Assembly (NCBI GenBank): GCA_024867545.1
Contig: JANFNE010000032.1
Span: forward strand, 496,001 to 560,000
DNA: 64,000 bases
Reading direction: 5' to 3'
Source of the DNA: Phytopythium helicoides
Lineage: Eukaryota; Oomycota; Peronosporomycetes; Pythiales; Pythiaceae
Part shown: positions 55,058 through 63,164 of the stretch, piece by piece
How positions within the stretch are numbered: position 1 is the first letter of the stretch
Layout: the number at the start of each line of letters is the position of its first letter
The notes under the pieces: generated by a model
Seen by the model: only the letters and a program-made list of their open reading frames with translations
What the model was told of the DNA's origin: nothing
Database searches by the model: none
Translations under genes and position numbers: made by a program

Positions 55058-55372
55058 ATGATTGTAGTATCTCTAGGAAACGCGTTGCTGGGGGAGCTGG
55101 CTGATGCTCCCAGGAAGTTGCCGTTTGTGTATTCCGCTGTAAAAGCTGAAGTGCTCGCTCTCGTCCGACGAGAGCGGGTGGTTAATCTATTCGCTAAGCT
55201 TCCTATTGCTCCCTGGGCCCATGGCGATCTCTCCGGCAGAGCCACACGTGGTGGCTGGCCGCACAGCCAGCTGACTATGTGCGTACCCGTTGCAGCTGCC
55301 GGCAAACGACGCCTTGTGTGGGCTGGAGCTCTGACCAAGCCCCAGCAACCCACTACAATGATGAGACAATAG
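55058..55372 (+). CDS. Short ORF, faint cyclic-nucleotide-binding-domain resemblance
   Basis: A 104-aa ATG-initiated ORF. The part GNALLGELADAPRK...AEVLALVRRE has the GELA-x-R...EVLALxR spacing seen in cyclic nucleotide-binding domains, but the usual phosphate-binding arginine context is incomplete. It may be a relic. It could also be chance. Confidence 0.25.
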   Translation: MIVVSLGNALLGELADAPRKLPFVYSAVKAEVLALVRRERVVNLFAKLPIAPWAHGDLSGRATRGGWPHSQLTMCVPVAAAGKRRLVWAGALTKPQQPTTMMRQ

Positions 55373-55470
55373 CATGTTTTGAATTGTCAAGCGCCCACTC
55401 GCTCTCGAACGGCAACGAACGAAAGCGGCTGCCGACCCTGATCTCCCTACTCACAGTGTAATTTGCCACC

Positions 55471-57450
55471 ATGGCAAACAAGCGCGCTCGATCGGGCAAG
55501 GAGGGCGATCCAGGTCCCCGGCGAGGCAGGTCCAAGATCAGACAAGCTGCCGCAGGGCTATGCAGATCCACAACGAGTAGAGCTGCTTCAGCAACTCGTC
55601 GAGGTCGGTCCAAGACAACACGTGCAGCTGGTCCGACGTCAGGCGGTGCTAGGTCTAAAAGGAAGAAACGCAGTGCAGAACCACGCAAGAGTCAGTCAAA
55701 GAGGCGACGAGCCGAAGTCGAAGCTCGTGACGCAGCTAACGCCAAATCCTCGCTTGTGTGCGTCAAGACGTCGCTCAAGGCGTTTTGCAAGAGCGATGAG
55801 GCCATGACTTTGCCGTGGGAGCCCGTGCTGGCGGATATGGACCAGGCCGTGCTGGAGGCTTACGTCCTCGCCAGCATCCACGCCGTGCGGATGTGTCAGC
55901 TGGGCGATGCAGTGGAGCCACTCAACCAGGTCTTCTTCTACAGATGCCTATCGTGTGTTTGCAACGCCAACTCCACACTCGGGTCTCCTGCATTCCAGCA
56001 ATCAGTCACGCTGTACAACACTTGGCGAGGTGAGGACGCTCGACGTGCAAGCAACCGTCAGATTACCGCTGGGTGGCAGCAGAACGCATCCCAAATGATG
56101 GCCACTAACACCAAGAACGCGATCGTACGCAACTTCTACCGTCGCTTTCACCGTCACATCAAGCGGGTCTATGACTTGAATGGTGCTGAGGCCTACGTCA
56201 TGATCAAGAGCATCCTGGACCCTGTCTACAACGGCAACGATACCGAGGTGCAGGCTTGGCGAGAGCAGATCCCGCGCAACGAGAGCGGCTACTTGTCCGA
56301 CGAGGCTAACAGATTGCTTCCTCTCACCTACATGATTCTAACCGACATTGAAGAGAGGAATCACCGGTTTCAGCATCGACAAGACATCCCAGAGGTCTGC
56401 ACGTTCAGTTTCCTGCCGACAAAGAATGGGTTCAAGTGCTCGCACTTCAAGATGTGCAAGACGGCGCTCCGCAGCCTACTTCTACGTGCTGGTGTTCGCG
56501 TGCCTCCTCAAGGCGACGATTGGAATGCTGTCGCAGACGATTGGTGGCACAGTCTCTTCAATATCGAGAAGTTTGAAACAGCCAACAAGAAGTTCGCAGG
56601 AGAGATCGTGACGGACGGAAAGGCTGTCAGCATCGTCATGCGGAAAACCCATCCGGCGACAGACCGCCCACTTAGGGAAGAAGATTATGATGTCATGTGG
56701 GGCCTAGATCCTGGCAGACGAGATCTGTTTGTAGCAACCAACCAGGACAGCGAGACTATTCACTGCTCTTCTCGTGAGTTCTACGAGGATGCTCGCTACC
56801 ACAAGAGCAACCAGAAAATAGCTTGCTGGAAGGAGCGGCGGCCCGACTTTTTGACGGCCGAGCGTCAGATGCCGTCGAAGAAGACCGCGTCGCTCGAGCT
56901 GCTGGAAACGTACACACGATACGTTATTCCACGTATGGAAAACCTGCTAGGATTTTCACGGGCGAAGGGATTCCGCAACCTGCGTTTTGGACGGTACATC
57001 TTTGCGCAGAAGAAGCTACATGAACTCTGCCGGAGACTGACCCAGCAAGCAGGCAGGCGAACGGTGGTTGGATTTGGAGATTGGAGCAATACCGATTACT
57101 CTGGACTCATCAAGAAGTGCCCCGCGGGGCCGGTCAAAAGACTGGAGCACACGTTGAGAAACTACTGTCGTGTACAACCAATTGACGAGTTTCGCACCAG
57201 CAAGCTTCACTCACGTTGCCACCGGCAACTAGAATACCAGTACAGTCTCCGACTCTGCAAGGTCAAGAACAGCACGGACAAGGAATGGCGGACGTGCAAG
57301 GTTTATAGTGTGCTCCATTGTCGATCCAATGGCTGTTTTGGTACTACTGTGAACCGCGACGTCAACGCCTCGAAGAACATGCTGATGCTCCTCCTCAACA
57401 TGCTCCGTGGTCAACCAAGACCTACCGTTTTCTGTCGAGCGCCAACTTAA
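55471..57450 (+). CDS. Fanzor (eukaryotic TnpB-like RNA-guided nuclease)
   Basis: 659 aa, intronless, ATG in a GCCACCATGG context. The N-terminus (about 1-95) is strongly basic with several NLS-like clusters (GRSKTTR, SKRKKRS, SKRRRAE). A helical REC-like region occupies about 100-400. The RuvC nuclease follows: RuvC-I GLDPGRRDLF (D413), RuvC-II region VVGFGDWS (531-539) where bacterial TnpB has its catalytic Glu, then DEFRTSK (572-578; E573), and RuvC-III NRDVNASKN (D630). Between E573 and D630 sits a zinc-ribbon remnant (H580/C583 and C617/C622). The Glu shifted to DEFRTSK is a known Fanzor trait. Fanzors use a guide RNA made from the 3' end of their locus to cut DNA. The gene looks intact. 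Confidence 0.92.
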   Translation: MANKRARSGKEGDPGPRRGRSKIRQAAAGLCRSTTSRAASATRRGRSKTTRAAGPTSGGARSKRKKRSAEPRKSQSKRRRAEVEARDAANAKSSLVCVKTSLKAFCKSDEAMTLPWEPVLADMDQAVLEAYVLASIHAVRMCQLGDAVEPLNQVFFYRCLSCVCNANSTLGSPAFQQSVTLYNTWRGEDARRASNRQITAGWQQNASQMMATNTKNAIVRNFYRRFHRHIKRVYDLNGAEAYVMIKSILDPVYNGNDTEVQAWREQIPRNESGYLSDEANRLLPLTYMILTDIEERNHRFQHRQDIPEVCTFSFLPTKNGFKCSHFKMCKTALRSLLLRAGVRVPPQGDDWNAVADDWWHSLFNIEKFETANKKFAGEIVTDGKAVSIVMRKTHPATDRPLREEDYDVMWGLDPGRRDLFVATNQDSETIHCSSREFYEDARYHKSNQKIACWKERRPDFLTAERQMPSKKTASLELLETYTRYVIPRMENLLGFSRAKGFRNLRFGRYIFAQKKLHELCRRLTQQAGRRTVVGFGDWSNTDYSGLIKKCPAGPVKRLEHTLRNYCRVQPIDEFRTSKLHSRCHRQLEYQYSLRLCKVKNSTDKEWRTCKVYSVLHCRSNGCFGTTVNRDVNASKNMLMLLLNMLRGQPRPTVFCRAPT

Positions 57451-57640
57451 CACATCAGGGGCCACAAAGTGTCTGCAGGTGCGCTCAGCGTTGCCCGCAG
57501 ATAGCACTGTATACTCAGGCATTGTTGCATTTTCACTGGGTTCCATTCCCAGTCATCGTCTTTTATCGTAGGATGCCGGGTTTACCACGGCCATACCCGC
57601 GAGCCGAAGGCGAGTGCTAGCAAACTAGTGTTGACCCTGA
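57451..57640 (+). ncRNA. Candidate Fanzor guide-RNA (omega/fRNA) region
   Basis: Fanzor guide RNAs come from sequence directly downstream of the ORF. Here two small hairpins can be drawn: ACTGGG (57535-57540) with CCCAGT (57548-57553), and CGGGT (57577-57581) with ACCCG (57595-57599). A GCC-GAA-GGC element follows at 57603-57611, then CTAGCAAACTAG near 57617. No transcript or boundary evidence is available from sequence alone; this is a positional inference. Confidence 0.35.
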
Positions 57641-58066
57641 TGTGCATCTCAGCGACCGCATTGGCGTTGCTGTCAAACAAGATGCCGAACGAAATTTCGG
57701 GTATATCAACGCCTTCGAGGATCGTTGTGGGTGGCATGCAACATCTAGAAATGGAGTGATGCGGCAGAGCCAGTTGTATGGGATGTACGCGAGCTCACAA
57801 TGCGATATTCCAAGGCATGACATGATTATCTACAGTATCCTTACTCAATGCACAAGGAAACAGTAGATGCGGCAAAACTCCACTGTGATCCTACCAACCT
57901 CTACGATGGTTGATCGAGACTGTATCCTCACGTCGGGCGCGCCTAAGGATCACCACCCGAAGACAGCAGGACTCGATACGCCCATGTGCCTGCGGTCTCT
58001 AATTGAAATGTTTCGGCGAAGACTGAAAATCCCACAGCTCCATAAAACATTTAATGAGGCTGCAAC
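57641..58066. other. Intergenic between Fanzor 3' flank and GH16 member 6
   Basis: Short overlapping ORFs on both strands without family resemblance. The right end of any Fanzor-bearing element probably lies in or before this stretch but has no obvious signature. Confidence 0.4.
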
Positions 58067-60427
58067 TTAGACGAAGATGACGCTCACACTGCTCCGATCA
58101 AAAGCCGTAGACTCACACATCGACGATGTCCCGCGTTCGACCGTGGAGACGCTTGTGAAATTCGTGGCCACGCTGGATTCACCGCCTGTCGGCTTCTTTT
58201 TGGTACTCTCAGCGATCGAGGCCACGAGTCTTAATCGTGCCTTGCGATTTGCATAGTAGACGGACGCGAACGACAACGCTACACTCATCATGGCGACCAT
58301 GACAGCCAGCACCATGGATGGGCCGAATGTTGTCTGTCGAAGCGGACTCGTGGCTCCCGAGGTTACCGCTTCGCCGACTGCAGTGGTGCACCGAGGACCG
58401 CCCCAAGACGTCGGGTACAGGCACGAACATCGTCCACTGGAGCATCTACCAGTGATGAGCCCTTTGTTCGGAGCACCGCTGTTCTTTCCGATGGTGCAGT
58501 CATCATCCGACGTGCAGAAACCCATTCCAGCGACGGCGACTACAGGGTTGGCGTCGTTTTGGTACTCGTCTAGATGGTTCTCGATCCACTCCCGTGTCGG
58601 ATGGCTCGCTGGGTCGCACCCGACTTGCATGTACCCCAGACTTGGGTTGGATGATACGTCCTGGTACAGCCGCACGTAGTCGATCTTCATGAACAAGGGA
58701 AACGAGTCGCAGATGCGGTTGGTTTCATCATTCAGACCATCGCCGCGACAAGGGCGACCCACATTCGGTGGTGCCACGCCCCATGACCACGACAGCGCGA
58801 CGTTGAGCACAATGGACATTGGCTCTTCAATCATCAGCTTGATGGGGTTGGACCGATTTGAATCCTGAGGTACGTCTAGGATTGTCGACGCTGTTACTTC
58901 AAAGATGACATTGCCTTCGAGCATCCAACGCACATAGCCATTGTCGCCTGTCACCCACTCGAGCTGGTAGATCAAGTAGTCGGTATACCCACCTACGTGA
59001 ATCGGCCAGTTGGCTGATATGGCGTCCATTTGATAGTTAAACGCGGGCATCACATTGCTCTTTGGTGTGCTCGAGTTGCGAGGGTCACCACAGAGACTGT
59101 TGGTGTTGTCCGGGTCGCACAGATACGCCCCCATGTAAGAGTTCATGAACGGGAAGCACGTTCCGTTGCTGTTGATTCCCCAGCGCGACTGTGATTGACT
59201 AGATTGACTATTGGATATCTCGAGCTCGGAGTCAATGGGCTCCGTATCGCAATTGACGTCAAGTGAGGCCGGGCACGTCGCAACTGAGCAGGTGTTGTCG
59301 GTGATGCCAGCGTTAAGAGAAGTCGAGACCGAGTCGTAGCTCTGGATCAGATCACCAGAAGGAGCACAGAAATTGTTCGCAGCGTATCTCAATCCTTGAT
59401 ACCACGACTTGTGCCCACGCTTCTTTTCGTAGTATGCCGTGGGCACGTCAATGTAGTTCGCGCCAGGCGTCTTGCAATCGTAGGTGTACACGCAGTACGG
59501 GTTTTCTTCGTCCAAACCTTCGTCATCCGCAGGAAACAACCGGAAGCTTGAGGGCATTCCAGGTGCAATTTGAAGTGAGCTTGAGATAGCATTTCCTCCA
59601 CCTTCCAGCAAGTCGATCTCTGGTGCTCCTCGCCCTTGGTTCGGATTCAGTCCGTATCCAGGGGCGTCATCGCAAGCACTAATCCTTTGGTTCGATGGCT
59701 CAAAGACGTCAGGTTCGCATCGGTCGTACGAGAATGGCCACATGCGCGATGTAGACGCGCTGAAAATTGCTCTGCCAAGGTTTCCCATCATCCAAATGCC
59801 AGGCCACGTCGGGTAGAACTGCTTGTTGTCGACGCGCACGGAAGGGTCCCCAGACACAATGTCTGGATTTCCAGATGTAGCGGAAGTTGCGCCTGGTAGC
59901 TGTGCTCGCACCTCGAGCATGCCTCCTTGGAAACAAAACTTGTTCCACGACTGAAGCATAGCCGAACGGTAGAAGAAGGTGGCCGTCTCGTAAGCTGGAG
60001 GACGACTGAAGGCGTTGTAGACGCTCACGTTGGTCACTTCGTCCACGACCTTAATGAATAAGTAGCACGTCGAGCCGTTGCCAGTCCCATCGCACGCTGT
60101 TGACGTCATGTTGTGCGAGTAGATCTCCAGCGCGCCGTTTACTCCGTCAGGCTGCTCGAGCGATGTCCACATGTGATCATCGCCGGGCCGAAAACTACGG
60201 TTGGGTCTGTTGAACTCATCGCTCATAACGAGTTCCCATGCAGACCCACCTCGTGACGAGATGTACTTTCGACTGTCGAGGGGCGTGGCAGGGTCGACCC
60301 ATGGAGGAATTCCCGACTTGACCGAGTTGTCAGTGGCTCCTACGACCATCACGAGCAATCCCGCTCCAGTGATTGCAATGACCCATGCTAGAGCTGTGAA
60401 GACGCTGAGAGAGTACGTCTTCGCCAT
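58067..60427 (-). CDS. GH16 KRE6/SKN1-like beta-glucan protein, cluster member 6
   Basis: 786 aa; the most diverged intact member. An N-terminal hydrophobic signal/anchor (about 9-30, VFTALAWVIAITGAGLLVMVV) precedes SGIPPWVDPATPLDSRKY. The GH16 domain has MSDEFNRPNRSF, WPGIWMMGNLGRAIF and the catalytic EIDLLE at 270-275. A Ser/Gln-rich insertion (SNSQSSQSQSRW) replaces the GEYGYIDN segment of the others. The EGF-like motif (CSSGRCSCLYPTSWGGPRC), a C-terminal helix (about 705-730) and a longer tail follow. It is separated from the rest of the cluster by the Fanzor gene. No GTACCGTAA was seen upstream. Confidence 0.9.
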   Translation of the reverse strand: MAKTYSLSVFTALAWVIAITGAGLLVMVVGATDNSVKSGIPPWVDPATPLDSRKYISSRGGSAWELVMSDEFNRPNRSFRPGDDHMWTSLEQPDGVNGALEIYSHNMTSTACDGTGNGSTCYLFIKVVDEVTNVSVYNAFSRPPAYETATFFYRSAMLQSWNKFCFQGGMLEVRAQLPGATSATSGNPDIVSGDPSVRVDNKQFYPTWPGIWMMGNLGRAIFSASTSRMWPFSYDRCEPDVFEPSNQRISACDDAPGYGLNPNQGRGAPEIDLLEGGGNAISSSLQIAPGMPSSFRLFPADDEGLDEENPYCVYTYDCKTPGANYIDVPTAYYEKKRGHKSWYQGLRYAANNFCAPSGDLIQSYDSVSTSLNAGITDNTCSVATCPASLDVNCDTEPIDSELEISNSQSSQSQSRWGINSNGTCFPFMNSYMGAYLCDPDNTNSLCGDPRNSSTPKSNVMPAFNYQMDAISANWPIHVGGYTDYLIYQLEWVTGDNGYVRWMLEGNVIFEVTASTILDVPQDSNRSNPIKLMIEEPMSIVLNVALSWSWGVAPPNVGRPCRGDGLNDETNRICDSFPLFMKIDYVRLYQDVSSNPSLGYMQVGCDPASHPTREWIENHLDEYQNDANPVVAVAGMGFCTSDDDCTIGKNSGAPNKGLITGRCSSGRCSCLYPTSWGGPRCTTAVGEAVTSGATSPLRQTTFGPSMVLAVMVAMMSVALSFASVYYANRKARLRLVASIAESTKKKPTGGESSVATNFTSVSTVERGTSSMCESTAFDRSSVSVIFV

Positions 60428-61013
60428 AGCAGGCGGTCCTCTCTCCTTCCTGCCGCTGAGTCGGGTACGTCGAACCGAAAGTGACCAAGTGGGGGATCAG
60501 AAGCTTGCGGAGTGCATCACCAAGCTCGCGGATCTGGCTCCCGACACCGAGCGACAGTCGCGTTGCTCGTGCTTCTTTTCCACGCAGACAGACCAGTATC
60601 CACGTCACGGACTTGTGGTGCACATGCAGCTTTCTCTGGCGTCGCAAGAGACTGCAGAAGGATCCGTTTCTATTGGAAGCATCGAGGAACTTGCGACGGT
60701 TGCGTGGCTGTCTCCAGGTCTGCAAGTGCTTGAGCGTGTGACCCTTGGTTGCATTGACACCACGAGACTGAATCGAGGCCGAAGGAAAGGCGACGAAAGT
60801 CAAGACATTGGCGTGGCTCTGGGGGTTATTCACAGGCAAGTCGTTCATTGTTTCCAGGGACCGAAATGCACGGAAGTGGAGATTTTGTTGGCAAGGCCAC
60901 GAAGCTGGTGCTTTCGAGTTCTCGCACCGAGCTATAATGGGGAGAGCGGCGAAACGGTCTATTTGCTTGAGACCCAAGCGAGGCCTGAATGATCTCAGAT
61001 CATTGATCTCGAC
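60428..61013. other. Divergent intergenic with unexplained open frame
   Basis: Lies between GH16 member 6 (minus) and the IQ-motif gene (plus). A plus-strand frame is open to 60992 and, from about 60500, reads protein-like (KLAECITKLADLAP..., EELATVAWLSPGLQVLERV), but its only ATGs lie within the antisense of member 6. Another frame is open on the minus strand. No family recognised. Confidence 0.35.
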
Positions 61014-62551
61014 ATGGAATCCGTCAAGCTGCCTGTGCTAAAACTCGGATCGCTGCCTGCGAGTGCCAGATACCGACGTGGCGCAGGAGATGACCACAGT
61101 GGGCTGGGTGATAATGTACTGCCGAGCCTCACAAGTCCATCTCGTGCAGCGCTGTTGCTGGTGAACAGTGCGCCATCAGCATCAACCACGTCTTTGGCTT
61201 CGGCTAGGAGATCGCAGTTTTCAGCGCGAAGGCCGCTGCGAGAGCGCCGCGAGCAGCCCGAGGATTTTGCCAAGACTCCTTTAGAGCGCGCCACCGAGCA
61301 GCTCCAGGCGACCAGGGTATGTGTGACCACGAGGAGATTTTGTTCGCATTTGATGGTGGTTGACGTCGTGTTTGCATGCAGGAGAGAACAAAGGCAACGC
61401 TGGCAAGACTAGCAGACACACAAACTCAGTTCGCGCACGATGAGTCGCAGCTGACTTTTGTCACACAACAGCTTCAGGTCCAGCAGCGAGCGTTGGCTGT
61501 GCTGTTTGCTCGCTTCTTCGACGCACAAGCGCGACAGATCCAGCGTGCGTTCCGAGGCCACAGAGGACGTCGTGTCTTTCGGCAGATGCTTGCAGTTCGC
61601 GCGGTGCTAAAAATCCAGCGAGCGTACCGAGCAGCTCAAAGCCGAAAACAGTCGCGTCGGAAGAAACTGCGACTGCTTTGTCGAAAGGTTCTACGCGGAC
61701 TGCGAGGTGTTAGTGAGAGACACGATCTCGCGCATCACGAGCTGCTCAACCGCGTAAACCACAATATGCTGATCGAGACACAGTGGCGACGTGCCATGGG
61801 TATCGATGACGCTGAAAGCGACCTCATGACGGCGCTATATCGAAAGCGCTACATGCGCCGTCGACTTGGCGAAATACTTCGACGAGCGAATACAATACGA
61901 TCCATTGTGACGTACTGGCAACGACTCGTGCCTCGGCTCAATCCACCTGCTGAACATGTTGATGACGACCAAAGCGAAAGCGAGTTCCAAGCCACGAACC
62001 ACGCCGGAAACGAAGCGGAGTACGATAACAACTACGGCGACGATGGTGACGACGGTCATTTCGATAGAGAAGAAGATCCGTCCAATGTAATCGTGATTCG
62101 CATGGCAGGTGGTCCAATGAAGCAGTCGAGTTCAAGGTCTGCCGAGGTACCAGGGCGTCCAGAGCTGCTGAGGAGACAGCGCGTGTTTACTCGACGCGTC
62201 CAGGAAGAGAACCAGCGGCGCGAGGCGGCTCATTCGAAAGCACTAGACCAGCAAAAGGAACAGGCGCAGCTCATGGAGCAAGAGGCACGAGAAATGGAGG
62301 AGCAGCGTCGACGAGAGCGCGCGCGAGCGCTGCAGCACGAAGTGGAGCGTCGCGGTTTGATTGCAATCAAGGAGCTGCAGGCCAAGAAGGAGCGCGAGGA
62401 ACGCGAGCGCCAAGCCACGGAACATCGAGCTGCACTCGCCAAGCGAACCATTGCTGCTCAAGTGCTCAGTCCCGAGACGCAGCAGCGCCTTCGCCGTCAA
62501 CAGCAGCGACAGCACCGCAAACAACAGCAACAAGAACACTTCAACAACTGA
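61014..62551 (+). CDS. IQ-motif coiled-coil protein
   Basis: Modelled as join(61014..61316, 61382..62551), 490 aa; the 65-bp intron is GT-AG in phase 0. The N-terminus is Ser/Arg-rich. The centre contains two IQ-type calmodulin-binding motifs: IQRAFRGHRGRRVF and IQRAYRAAQSRKQ (about residues 155-195). An acidic patch follows (about 295-330), then a long charged coiled coil (about 355-460, RREAAHSKALDQQKEQAQLMEQ onward) and a Gln/Arg-rich tail (about 460-490). Such proteins are often cytoskeletal or flagellar and respond to calcium through calmodulin. No specific orthologue recognised. Confidence 0.8.
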
Positions 62552-62831
62552 TTGAGTGTGCCAGCACTTCTAGCAGCGCGAAAGTTTCAATACAACATTC
62601 ATGGAGGTCTTTCGAATAGTCATTGAGATCTTGATGCGACGATGGGCTCCGCATGAACTTTCTGGACTATGGCCAGTAGGCAGACCAGCAAAAGTCCCCC
62701 GACACCTTCGATCGGCCTTGTTGGAAGCCGATGAACCCAAAGCCGTTTTTGTAGTCCAAGGATGCTATCAACGTCATCCACAGCAAGGAAGTGCATTACA
62801 TTAGGCGAAGGCATTTGCAAAAGCGACAGTG
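62552..62831. other. Spacer downstream of the IQ-motif gene
   Basis: A convergent 3' flank. An antisense frame running 62620-63303 overlaps here, but it is read as a shadow of the small gene that follows. Confidence 0.4.
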
Positions 62832-63164
62832 TCACTGGCCGCGCCACTTCTCCGACTTGGACGGTGGTGGAGCAGCGTCCCCTGCGCAGCGCAGCCCGAG
62901 TTCGATGCAGCGACGCTGGACTTGATTGGGCGTCTTGCCTGGGAGCCTTCGAGCGATCATGACGGGCGTGTCGCCCTGTTGGGAGCGCATCACGCTCTCT
63001 TCCTCGTTGCTGAACGTCACATCGTACATGCCACCGCGGTGCTCGTGGAGCGCGCGGGACGATGCCTTGCGGTTCGCATCCTGGTACGAGTCGAGAGACG
63101 GCCTGGCATTGACTGTGATAGAATAGAGGGCGGCTAGCAGCGCAAGCACGCGATAGCTGAGCAT
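62832..63164 (-). CDS. Small putative secreted protein with Myb/SANT-like segment
   Basis: 110 aa from the ATG at 63164. A convincing signal peptide (MLSYRVLALLAALYSITVNA, about 1-20) is followed by RPSLDSYQDANRKASSRALHEHRGG, then FSNEEESVMRSQQGDTPVMIARRLPGKTPNQVQRRC. This last part has the EE...IAxxLPGxTxxQVxxR spacing of a Myb/SANT helix bundle, though the tryptophans of canonical repeats are absent. A secretion signal and a DNA-binding-type fold are an odd pair. It may be an effector-like secreted protein, or a gene whose first exon is mis-read. Confidence 0.5.
   Translation of the reverse strand: MLSYRVLALLAALYSITVNARPSLDSYQDANRKASSRALHEHRGGMYDVTFSNEEESVMRSQQGDTPVMIARRLPGKTPNQVQRRCIELGLRCAGDAAPPPSKSEKWRGQ

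Larger units (their letters stand above)
54564..55470. other. Region between GH16 member 5 and Fanzor gene
   Basis: Holds the member 5 promoter with GTACCGTAA (54794-54802), which falls within a perfect palindrome (54796-54851), and a short ORF at 55058-55372. Left boundary of any Fanzor-bearing element was not found; no terminal repeat pairing with the 3' side was seen. Confidence 0.45.

Noticed and set aside
55471..57450. Bacterial IS605/IS607 TnpB contamination
   Set aside because: The displaced Glu motif (DEFRTSK), long NLS-rich N-terminus, larger size and surrounding eukaryotic genes fit Fanzor rather than bacterial TnpB.
62832..63164. Canonical RxLR effector
   Set aside because: The motif reads RALH, not RxLR, and the acidic run is not EER; the C-terminal part resembles Myb rather than a WY fold.
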